Source of the DNA: Bacteroidota bacterium | GTDB taxonomy: Bacteria > Bacteroidota > Bacteroidia > AKYH767-A > JABDAW01 | Reading direction: 5' to 3' | DNA length: 10,005 bases | Assembly: GCA_023251595.1 (NCBI GenBank) | Contig: JAHEYM010000115.1 | Coordinates: 1 to 10,005 of the forward strand | Shown here: piece by piece, positions 1-5,253 of the stretch | Layout: each line of letters begins with the position of its first letter | How positions within the stretch are numbered: position 1 is the stretch's first letter | The notes under the pieces: generated by a model | What the model was told of the DNA's origin: nothing | Seen by the model: only the letters and a program-made list of their open reading frames with translations | Databases searched by the model: none | Program-made: the position numbers and the translations under genes

Positions 1-636
1 ACCCATTCCTTTTTCGAGTAAGTGCCACTGTTCTTTCGTGCCTTTCCATCCCATTGCTAATTTTCTATAAATCCATTTTCTGAATTTACCGACATTATTC
101 GATTTTGCAAAACGGTCACGACACATCGCGATATCAGGAATTGCGGGCAGATATAAAAACAATGTACTACCCGTCAGATAAGTCAGGATACACAGAATAT
201 CCCAAAGTAAGGGTGACTGAATTCTCCCGAAGAAAAACATATTTAATACGCGATCCGGGCGACCCATATCTATAATCGGCATCATCCCTCCGAACATTAA
301 CGCGACGACTGTGATGACTTCCGCCATTCGTGTTAATGGTCGTCTCCACTCTGCATCTGTGATCCTGAGAATAGCAGACATTAAAGTACCGGCATGACTG
401 ATGCCGATAAAAAATACGAAGGTGGCAATATATAATCCCCACGATACATAATCCCGCATTGCAGTAACACCCAAACCGTGCGTTAACTGAAATATCCATG
501 CGAACACTCCCCAGCTGCAGATAATTGCGAGCAGCCCGATAGAAATACGTCCGAGCGGTCCGATCTTTTCGACTGTTCTGAAAAGATTATCCTCCGCCTT
601 TTTGATGTCAATTTTATCTGTTGTAATTGTCTCCAT
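1..636 (-). CDS. NrfD/PsrC-family membrane subunit of a respiratory complex (partial, C-terminus off window)
   Basis: This frame stays open from the ATG at 636 to the window edge, giving the first 212 residues. Four membrane helices are visible at about residues 31-51, 63-86, 103-123 and 142-163. The second carries the stretch WGLYIATFVFFIGISHAG, typical of NrfD proteins (PF03916). After helix four there is a charged cytoplasmic-type loop (RKLAMGWKGTKEQW) like that in larger NrfD/ActC-type subunits, so an 8-10 helix protein is expected. Family members are membrane-anchored quinone-reactive subunits that exchange electrons with a partner four-cluster ferredoxin subunit, and exactly such a gene lies 75 nt upstream (712-1752). 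The pair resembles DsrO/DsrP, PsrB/PsrC and TtrB/TtrC. The catalytic subunit is not in the window, so the substrate cannot be named. No clear Shine-Dalgarno precedes the ATG; the leader is A-rich. Confidence 0.9.
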   Translation of the reverse strand, partial: METITTDKIDIKKAEDNLFRTVEKIGPLGRISIGLLAIICSWGVFAWIFQLTHGLGVTAMRDYVSWGLYIATFVFFIGISHAGTLMSAILRITDAEWRRPLTRMAEVITVVALMFGGMMPIIDMGRPDRVLNMFFFGRIQSPLLWDILCILTYLTGSTLFLYLPAIPDIAMCRDRFAKSNNVGKFRKWIYRKLAMGWKGTKEQWHLLEKGMG

Positions 637-670
637 ATTATTGTTTTCTATTTTTGAGAGTTAGAGAATC

Positions 671-709
671 ATTGTTAATTGTTAATTGTTAATTGTTAAT
701 TGTTAATTG
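671..709. repeat. Tandem heptamer repeat, (ATTGTTA)5 plus ATTG
   Basis: Five perfect copies of ATTGTTA plus a partial sixth fill most of the 75-nt gap between the Fe-S gene and the NrfD gene. A perfect short tandem repeat inside an intercistronic region can change copy number by slippage, which would alter spacing in the mRNA but not either reading frame. Confidence 0.97.
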
Positions 710-711
710 AA

Positions 712-1752
712 CTATATTCCTTTCGTTTCTTTCACAGGTTCTTTCGCCGATTCTTTTACTTTTTTATTCTCAGGTTTTAATTGTCTCTCGACTTCTTCTT
801 CCGTTGGTTCGGGGAATCTTCTGTTTTTGGGAGGTAAATAATATACGCGTGGTTTAGTTCCCAAATCTTCCAAAAATCTGTATCCTGCTTTGTCTTTCAA
901 TAATTGCGAGAGACAAACTGTTTCTCCACTGCTGCTGGTAACTGCATCTTCATTTTCATCACCGAAATAGATTGCATCTTTTGTACAAGCAGTAACACAA
1001 CACGGCATTTTACCATGACGAATCATGTGAGGACAGAAATCGCATTTTTCGACCGTTCCGATTTTACGGGGATAACCTTGTTCCGGAGAATAAACCACAT
1101 CTTTTAATCCGGCAATTTCTTTTGGAGGAAGCCAATTGAAAAACCGTGTTGAATAAGGACAAGCTGCCATACAAAAACGACAACCGATACAACGATCATT
1201 ATCAATAAGTACAATTCCATCTTGTCTTTTAAATGTGGCATTCACCGGACAAACTTTTGTGCATGGTGGATTGTCGCAATGAAAACAAGGTTTCGGCATC
1301 CAATAAGGAGTAGAATTTTCACTGTCTTTAATTTTGAAAACTTTAATCCATTCTCTTTCAGTGGGAATATAGTGCATTTTCTGACATGCTTCTGTGCACG
1401 CACCACATCCTTCACACTTTGCAAGGTCAATGACCATAATAAATTTCTTTCCGTGTATTCCTCTACGTGCTTCCGCGTTCGAAATTCCTACACTTTCACA
1501 ACTGTGGGCTCCTGATGAATCTGAACTGCAGCAAGATTTCGCCACCTTGCCTTTATCCACTTCAATAAGTTTTCCACCTGTTGTCAGTACCTTGACAACT
1601 TCTCCTGAAGCATGTGCTTCATTTCCACCTAAGAAAACACTTTTGATCACACCCCCTCCGGCGATTACTGCACCTCCTGCGAGCAACCCTTTGAGGAAGT
1701 TCCGTCTCTTCTTATTGTCATTTGTTTTGTTCTCCTCGTTTTCCATAATCAT
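712..1752 (-). CDS. Tat-exported 4x[4Fe-4S] ferredoxin subunit (DmsB/PsrB/TtrB/DsrO-like)
   Basis: This 346-residue protein is the electron-transfer subunit expected to link a periplasmic enzyme to the NrfD subunit encoded next. A twin-arginine signal (KKRRNFLKG, residues 14-22, then a hydrophobic stretch to about 42, ending AHA) indicates folded export by Tat. Four cysteine motifs follow: C113/116/119/123; C156/159/164/168-P; C188/191/194/198-P; and C237/240/252/256 with the C-x2-C-x11-C-x3-C spacing of DmsB motif IV. An extra Cys251 sits beside the last motif. Between signal and ferredoxin core is a segment with KVLTTGGKLIEVD (54-66) and an unusual Cys-rich patch, C74, C75 and C85. The tail (315-346) is Lys/Glu-rich. 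ATG codons at 1752 and 1746 are both possible; the first is six nucleotides after a small membrane-protein gene, suggesting coupled translation. The substrate of the complex is not known. Confidence 0.93.
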   Translation of the reverse strand: MIMENEENKTNDNKKRRNFLKGLLAGGAVIAGGGVIKSVFLGGNEAHASGEVVKVLTTGGKLIEVDKGKVAKSCCSSDSSGAHSCESVGISNAEARRGIHGKKFIMVIDLAKCEGCGACTEACQKMHYIPTEREWIKVFKIKDSENSTPYWMPKPCFHCDNPPCTKVCPVNATFKRQDGIVLIDNDRCIGCRFCMAACPYSTRFFNWLPPKEIAGLKDVVYSPEQGYPRKIGTVEKCDFCPHMIRHGKMPCCVTACTKDAIYFGDENEDAVTSSSGETVCLSQLLKDKAGYRFLEDLGTKPRVYYLPPKNRRFPEPTEEEVERQLKPENKKVKESAKEPVKETKGI

Positions 1753-1758
1753 TTCGAT

Positions 1759-1896
1759 TTATATTTTATTTGTTGATTGAGAGTTATCATGCTGCGATTT
1801 GCGTGCATTTTTTCTGGAAGATATCATCAATTCTATGAGACCATAAACGGCTGTTAAAACAATGATGATTATAAAGATTATTGTTAGCCCATTCAT
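1759..1896 (-). CDS. Small single-span membrane protein, 45 residues
   Basis: Translating the gap upstream of the Fe-S gene gives a 45-residue product, starting MNGLTIIFIIIIVLTAVYGL and ending in a polar tail (KNARKSQHDNSQSTNKI). Residues 4-25 form one strongly hydrophobic helix, immediately followed by positive residues (SSRKNARK), so an N-out/C-in topology is likely. The stop is 6 nt before the ATG of the Fe-S subunit, the arrangement of a co-translated accessory subunit. I do not recognise a family. By analogy with other small subunits of respiratory complexes it may help assemble or anchor the Fe-S/NrfD complex, but that is inference. No Shine-Dalgarno is visible. A TTG at 1929 in the same frame would add 11 residues. 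A longer overlapping frame at 1787-2071 reads as low-complexity noise and is not preferred. Confidence 0.62.
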   Translation of the reverse strand: MNGLTIIFIIIIVLTAVYGLIELMISSRKNARKSQHDNSQSTNKI

Positions 1897-1932
1897 GTAT
1901 GCAAAAAACCAACAATATGTTCGGAACAAAAA
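1897..1932 (-). promoter_or_regulatory. Possible promoter of the membrane-protein/Fe-S/NrfD operon
   Basis: The minus strand reads TTGTTGGTTTTTTGCATACATG into the small membrane-protein gene. GGTTTTTTG is an imperfect match to the Bacteroidota -7 element TAnnTTTG (TTTG kept, the TA missing). A start point about 6 nt after TTTG would fall near 1896, putting the palindrome at 1933-1944 close to -41.5, where Fnr-type activators bind at class II promoters. This would make the first message almost leaderless, so the assignment is tentative. Confidence 0.3.
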
Positions 1933-1944
1933 TGACGATTGTCA
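1933..1944. promoter_or_regulatory. TGAC-N4-GTCA palindrome, candidate Crp/Fnr operator of the respiratory operon
   Basis: The plus strand reads TGACGATTGTCA. The two TGAC/GTCA half-sites are spaced as in FNR boxes (TTGAT-N4-ATCAA), with C in place of T. It lies 37 bp upstream of the small membrane-protein start and downstream of the terminator that ends crp1, so it is placed to control the Fe-S/NrfD operon. A second copy of the pattern (5194-5205) is in front of marR-crp3. Confidence 0.5.
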
Positions 1945-1967
1945 GAAGACGACTTGTATTATCAGGG

Positions 1968-1997
1968 AAATAAACCTGCCATAGCGCAGGTTTATTT
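1968..1997 (-). terminator. Hairpin terminator after crp1
   Basis: Perfect 12-bp arms (AAATAAACCTGC and its complement) flank a 6-nt loop. The arms end in A and T runs, so the structure could act in either direction. On the minus strand it ends GGTTTATTT and lies 63 nt after the crp1 stop, where it would separate the regulator transcript from the respiratory operon. Confidence 0.8.
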
Positions 1998-2057
1998 ATA
2001 AGATTTGTCCCTATATAACACAATTGAAACCCACTATTCATAAACTTATTCCCTCTC

Positions 2058-2071
2058 ATGTCAGCTGACAT
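2058..2071. repeat. Perfect 14-bp palindrome over the crp1 stop codon
   Basis: ATGTCAGCTGACAT is its own reverse complement and includes the TGA stop of crp1. With no loop it is a poor hairpin but a reasonable dyad for a dimeric DNA-binding protein. Its half-sites have the opposite order (GTCA...TGAC) to the operators at 1933 and 5194, so it may be coincidental. Confidence 0.6.
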
Positions 2072-2762
2072 TATATTTTCTGATCAGATTATTTAATCCC
2101 GAAATATTGACGGCCTTGATTGAACGACCCTGTCTGGTTATCAATTTGGATTCTTCCAGAAACCTGAGTTCACGACTCACCTGCTCCTGTTTGACTCCGG
2201 ATATATCTGCAATTTCCTGTCTGCTCAGTGGAATATCAAATAGGTTATTTCCCTGCGTTCCAAAAATTTCATCCATATATAGAAATGCTTCAGCAATTTT
2301 CTCGGTGACTGTCATCTGAACTAAATATTTCATCCGAACTTCTACCTTTCTTAATTCAGCGGAATAATATGTCATAAGTTCCAGGGTGAGAACCGGATTA
2401 TCCATCAATGCCCCATGAAGTAATTCATTGTCTACAAAACAAACTACCGTTCCCGATAAAGCAACAGCACTTACAGGGTACCTGTCCTGTCCGTTTCCTC
2501 TATGACCTAAGACCTGTCCATCAGACGCAAGACGAACAATCTGTTCACGTTTCTTGTCGCCGGTTGCGATTATTTTTACCTGACCTCGCTGGATAAAATA
2601 TATACCGTGAACATAACCACCTTCTCTGAAAATATTATCTTTTGGTTTATGCTTTATCTGGACCTTGGCATCGTCTATCTTATCAATCCAAATAGTAGAA
2701 CAATGTTCCTTTATGAAACAAAATTTGTTATCGCATTGAGAACAATGAATTTTCCCGTTCAT
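2061..2762 (-). CDS. Crp/Fnr-family transcriptional regulator with N-terminal cysteine cluster (crp1)
   Basis: This 233-residue protein has the classical order: cysteine-rich N-terminus, cyclic-nucleotide-binding-like beta-roll (about 35-125), long dimer helix (about 130-162) and C-terminal winged helix (about 175-228). Cys7, Cys10, Cys15 and Cys21 form C-x2-C-x4-C-x5-C. Cys108 in TVVCFVD falls, by eye, where FNR has Cys122, so a [4Fe-4S] sensor of oxygen or NO is likely. The phosphate-binding cassette reads GHRGNGQDRYPVSA, without the Glu72 and Arg82-Ser83 pattern CRP uses for cAMP. The recognition helix is QEQVSREL with Glu193, Ser196 and Arg197, the E-xx-SR signature of FNR, predicting TTGA-type half-sites. 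It is 21 nt downstream of a close paralogue, crp2, and is probably co-transcribed with it. The roles of the cysteines are inferred. Confidence 0.92.
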   Translation of the reverse strand: MNGKIHCSQCDNKFCFIKEHCSTIWIDKIDDAKVQIKHKPKDNIFREGGYVHGIYFIQRGQVKIIATGDKKREQIVRLASDGQVLGHRGNGQDRYPVSAVALSGTVVCFVDNELLHGALMDNPVLTLELMTYYSAELRKVEVRMKYLVQMTVTEKIAEAFLYMDEIFGTQGNNLFDIPLSRQEIADISGVKQEQVSRELRFLEESKLITRQGRSIKAVNISGLNNLIRKYNVS

Positions 2763-2783
2763 GAGGGTGCTCTTGTATTCTTC

Positions 2784-3554
2784 TTAACGATTTGAATACC
2801 CTATGGATGGTGGGTAATAGACATCCTGTTCAATATCCTGTTCGGCGTACTGCGCTATATTATATTTTCTCACAATATATTGCAATCCCGCTAAGTCCAT
2901 CAACCTGATTTCTCTGCCTTGTCTTGTAATCAGATTTTGGTCTTCGAACTCTTTGAGTTCTCTGCTGACCTGCACCTGCATCACACCCGACATATCGGCG
3001 ATTTCCTGCCGGCTCATCGGAACATTCAACATTTTATTTATTTTATTAATTCCGAAGACCTTTTGTATATAAAGAAAAGATTCAGCAATTTTTTCTTTGA
3101 CCGTCATCTGCACTAAATACTTCATCCTGATTTCAACTTTTCGCAATTCAGATGAATAATATGTCATCATCTCAATGGTGAGTTTAGGGTTGTCCATGAA
3201 TGCGCTATGAAGCATTTCATTATCGATAAAACAAACGACCGTATCGCTAAGTGCCACAGCGCTTACAGGATATTTATCAACTCCATTTCCACGATGACCA
3301 AGGATCTGTCCATCGGAAGCAAGGCGAACAATCTGTTCACGATTATTTACGCCGGTAGCAATAATCTTCACATTACCCCTCTGAATAAAATAGACCCCAT
3401 ATACATATCCACCTTCCCGGAAAATATTATCTTTTGCATGATGATGGATTTGTACTTTGCTTAAATCGATACGATTCACCCAGCCGGATGAACAGTACTG
3501 TCTGATAAAACAGAAGCTATTATCACAATTTTTACAACTAATTTTTTCGCTCAT
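2784..3554 (-). CDS. Crp/Fnr-family transcriptional regulator with N-terminal cysteine cluster (crp2)
   Basis: This 256-residue protein is a close paralogue of crp1, sharing long identical stretches such as KDNIFREGGYV, REQIVRLASDGQ and ELRKVE. It keeps Cys7, Cys10, Cys15, Cys21 and Cys108, the set expected for an FNR-like [4Fe-4S] cluster, and lacks the CRP cAMP contacts. Two features set it apart. In the recognition helix the glutamate of the E-xx-SR signature is replaced by Val194 (VQVSREL), so its DNA preference may have shifted. It also has a C-terminal extension of about 23 residues beyond the crp1 end, acidic then Tyr/Pro-rich (AEQDIEQDVYYPPS). It is the first gene of a crp2-crp1 pair. 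An FNR-box-like palindrome lies about 100 bp upstream, consistent with auto- or cross-regulation. The pair probably arose by tandem duplication. Confidence 0.92.
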   Translation of the reverse strand: MSEKISCKNCDNSFCFIRQYCSSGWVNRIDLSKVQIHHHAKDNIFREGGYVYGVYFIQRGNVKIIATGVNNREQIVRLASDGQILGHRGNGVDKYPVSAVALSDTVVCFIDNEMLHSAFMDNPKLTIEMMTYYSSELRKVEIRMKYLVQMTVKEKIAESFLYIQKVFGINKINKMLNVPMSRQEIADMSGVMQVQVSRELKEFEDQNLITRQGREIRLMDLAGLQYIVRKYNIAQYAEQDIEQDVYYPPSIGYSNR

Positions 3555-3652
3555 GACAGAAGGGATTTTAAGGATTAAACAATGGTTCGTATGTTAATTA
3601 TTGTTATAACATTTGTTGGTACAAAAGAATAACATCTGAACAGTATTTAAAA

Positions 3653-3664
3653 TGATCTAAATCA
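3653..3664. promoter_or_regulatory. FNR-box-like palindrome TGATCTAAATCA upstream of crp2
   Basis: This is a perfect TGAT-N4-ATCA core, eight of the ten bases of the FNR consensus TTGAT-N4-ATCAA; only the outermost base on each side differs. It sits about 100 bp upstream of the crp2 start. The only other exact match I found in the window is at 5172-5183. Confidence 0.6.
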
Positions 3665-3743
3665 GATCTTGCCCTGCATTAATACCTATATAGATCTGCG
3701 TAAATGCAGTTTTGTCATTTTCTCTGTGAAACTTTGCGACTTG

Positions 3744-3772
3744 CAGCCATAGTGGCATAAGGGCCACGGCTG
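3744..3772. other. Bulged stem-loop of unknown role
   Basis: Two 5-bp helices, CAGCC/GGCTG and GTGGC/GCCAC, stack with a 3-nt bulge (ATA) on one side and a 6-nt loop (ATAAGG). It is GC-rich within AT-rich DNA. Neither strand has a T tract after it, so it is not an obvious terminator. It could be a structured leader, a remnant of a mobile repeat or a processing site. Confidence 0.45.
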
Positions 3773-3809
3773 AATAATCAGAAATAGATTGAGTAGCAAA
3801 ACTAAATTT

Positions 3810-3850
3810 GCCACCATGAATCAAAGGATCAAAGAATCACAAAGAAATTA
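3810..3850 (-). repeat. Degenerate CTTTGnnnn repeat segment
   Basis: On the minus strand the word CTTTG recurs three times (CTTTGTGATT, CTTTGATC, CTTTGATT), followed by CATGGTGGC. Such short imperfect CTTTG-type arrays are familiar as intergenic repeats in Bacteroidota genomes. That recollection is general, and I cannot show another copy here. Confidence 0.4.
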
Positions 3851-3882
3851 AGCGAAAAATATAAATTTCAGTGCTCGGTCGA

Positions 3883-4587
3883 TTAAAAAATAGCATAATC
3901 TTCGACGATCTTTTCCATCCCTTTAATATCCAAAATCTTGATCGACCATTTATCTCGGGCAATTAATTTCTCATTTTCAAAATCACGGAGTTGTCGTGTT
4001 ACCTGTTCGGCAGTTGTACCCGCAGTATCAGCAATATCCTGTCTGCTCAGTGAAATATTTAGCAACTTGGTTTCAGGATTTACTCCAAATACCTCGTTAA
4101 TGTATAGAAAAGCTTCAGCCACCTTTTCACGGATATTCATTTGTGCCTGATATTTAACTCTTAATTCTGCCCTACGTAATTCATGCGCAAAGAGGATCAT
4201 TAGATGATATGAAAGTTCCGCACTGTTTAAACAAGTGGCATTAAACACTTTCGATTCGATGAAACAAACCATCGTGTCCATCAACGCGATAGCATTGAAG
4301 TAATATCGCGCACTGTCCAGACCACGGTGACCAAGAATTTGGCCGGCTTTTGCAAGTCTGACAACCTGTTCTCTTCCATTCAGGCTGGTTGTTACAACCT
4401 TAACACCCCCGCTCTGTATGAAATAAATGCCGAAAATCGGATCACCCTCTTTAAAAATATGGGTATCTTTTTTATAGACATTTTGGGTCATTCCATTACG
4501 GACAGCTTTGAGATACTCTGATCCAATTAAATACTTAATTAAACAGGAATCCTCACTGCACTCTTCACATTGAACTTTATTTCTCAT
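3883..4587 (-). CDS. Crp/Fnr-family transcriptional regulator, divergent paralogue (crp3)
   Basis: This 234-residue protein has the same architecture as crp1 and crp2 but is clearly more distant. It keeps Cys7, Cys10 and Cys15 and Cys108 (TMVCFIE), which match the four FNR cluster ligands in order (three N-terminal plus one central), but lacks the extra Cys21. A further Cys119 is present. The phosphate-binding cassette (GHRGLDSARYYFNA) again lacks the CRP cAMP contacts. The recognition helix is AEQVTRQL: Glu194 and Arg198 are kept and the usual serine is Thr197. It starts 21 nt after the stop of the marR gene and should be co-transcribed with it. Placing a MarR-type sensor and an Fnr-type sensor in one transcript suggests joint response to two signals; the effectors are unknown. 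Confidence 0.9.
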   Translation of the reverse strand: MRNKVQCEECSEDSCLIKYLIGSEYLKAVRNGMTQNVYKKDTHIFKEGDPIFGIYFIQSGGVKVVTTSLNGREQVVRLAKAGQILGHRGLDSARYYFNAIALMDTMVCFIESKVFNATCLNSAELSYHLMILFAHELRRAELRVKYQAQMNIREKVAEAFLYINEVFGVNPETKLLNISLSRQDIADTAGTTAEQVTRQLRDFENEKLIARDKWSIKILDIKGMEKIVEDYAIF

Positions 4588-4608
4588 ATTGCGCAGTATT
4601 ATTTTTTG

Positions 4609-5061
4609 TTAATTACGAAGTTTATCGAGAAGAGAATTCAATTGTAACAATTCATCTTCGTTTAAACTACGAAGCTTTAAATCCATTCTGTCATTTTCAT
4701 TCTCGATTTCGATCAACAGATCCACACCTTTTTGTGTAATCCGCACATCCATCTTCCTTCTGTTCAAATCATTCACGTGTCTTTCCACTAAATCTTTCTT
4801 GCGAAGAAGCTCAATTATTCTTGAAGCATCTGACATTCTATCCAACATTCTGTCGCGAACAAGTTTCACGGTAGCGGCATTGGGAAATTGTCCTCGCAAA
4901 ATACGAAGTATATTATATTGCTGAAGAGTTAAATTGTAAGATTTCAGAATATCTACCTGTATCTGCATCATCCATTTGCCGGTATAGATTAAATTTACAC
5001 TCGCCTTATGATAAATATTCCTGAAGGGTTTTGTTTGTTTGATTTCAACTTCAAGTCTCAT
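4609..5061 (-). CDS. MarR-family winged-helix regulator
   Basis: The 150-residue product is of usual MarR length. Its winged helix spans about residues 45-115, with a recognition helix DRMSDASRIIELLRKKDLV (74-92) and a wing with NRRKMDVRITQKG (100-112), the family's R-x-N-x-(D/N)RR-x4-V-x-IT pattern. Helices at each end (about 10-40 and 120-148) form the dimer interface. I chose the ATG at 5061 because GAAGG lies 6 nt upstream and the protein then begins MRLEVEIKQTK, as similar proteins do. A TTG at 5091 would add ten residues. There is no cysteine, so it is not an OhrR-type thiol sensor; a small phenolic or other ligand is typical, but none can be named. It leads the marR-crp3 operon, and two palindromes lie upstream. 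Confidence 0.9.
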   Translation of the reverse strand: MRLEVEIKQTKPFRNIYHKASVNLIYTGKWMMQIQVDILKSYNLTLQQYNILRILRGQFPNAATVKLVRDRMLDRMSDASRIIELLRKKDLVERHVNDLNRRKMDVRITQKGVDLLIEIENENDRMDLKLRSLNEDELLQLNSLLDKLRN

Positions 5062-5171
5062 AATACCCTTCTTTACTGTTCGCAATTCCAAATCCTAAAA
5101 GCCATACGGAATTGCATGAAAAAACAGATTCATTTCGGGTGCAAGTTGGAAATATTTTTGCGTTAGATAAA

Positions 5172-5183
5172 TGATAATTATCA
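5172..5183. promoter_or_regulatory. FNR-box-like palindrome TGATAATTATCA upstream of marR-crp3
   Basis: This is a perfect 12-bp palindrome with the TGAT-N4-ATCA core of an FNR box. It lies in the 192-bp gap upstream of marR, with its centre about 116 bp before the ATG. A second palindrome is centred exactly 22 bp away. Confidence 0.6.
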
Positions 5184-5193
5184 CTCTTCAAGA

Positions 5194-5205
5194 TGACAAC
5201 TGTCA
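5194..5205. promoter_or_regulatory. Palindrome TGACAACTGTCA upstream of marR-crp3
   Basis: Five-base arms TGACA/TGTCA flank a 2-bp centre. It fits the same TGAC-N4-GTCA pattern as the site at 1933-1944. Its centre is 22 bp, about two helical turns, from the centre of the FNR-like box at 5172-5183, so dimers on the two sites would lie on the same face of the DNA. It could be a Crp/Fnr-type site or a MarR auto-operator. Confidence 0.55.
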
Positions 5206-5253
5206 AAGGTGAAAAACAAGTCAGGTTAAGGAAAGATATAATTTGACGACTAT

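Larger units (their letters stand above)
3555..3882. other. 328-bp intergenic region between crp3 and crp2
   Basis: No coding frame here looks real. The region holds the presumed crp2 promoter with an FNR-box-like palindrome (3653-3664), a bulged stem-loop (3744-3772) and a CTTTG-rich repetitive segment (3810-3850). No obvious T-tract terminator follows crp3. A possible -7 element, TTCTTTTG on the minus strand near 3630, matches TAnnTTTG in most positions but is weak. Confidence 0.7.

Noticed and set aside
167..499. 110-codon minus-strand frame starting MDISVNARFG
   Set aside because: It is out of frame with the NrfD subunit, which covers the whole region with clear membrane helices and family motifs.
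671..709. Heptamer array as a CRISPR
   Set aside because: Units are only 7 bp, directly adjacent and without spacers.
1787..2071. 94-codon minus-strand open frame between crp1 and the Fe-S gene
   Set aside because: It overlaps the crp1 stop, runs through the terminator hairpin, and its product has no coherent domain pattern. The shorter frame at 1759-1896 gives a far more protein-like product in the same stretch.
2306..2314. TGACTGTCA as a further operator, with TGACCGTCA at 3098-3106
   Set aside because: Both lie at the same place inside the crp1 and crp2 coding sequences (the QMTV segment) and reflect shared protein sequence; the spacer is also 1 bp, not 4.
3770..3781. CTGAATAATCAG as another Fnr-type site
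   Set aside because: It has TGA/TCA arms but lacks the fourth half-site base, and it lies far from any start codon.
5062..5091. TTG start ten codons upstream for the MarR gene
   Set aside because: The ATG at 5061 has a GAAGG six nucleotides upstream and gives a typical MarR N-terminus; the TTG has no comparable signal.
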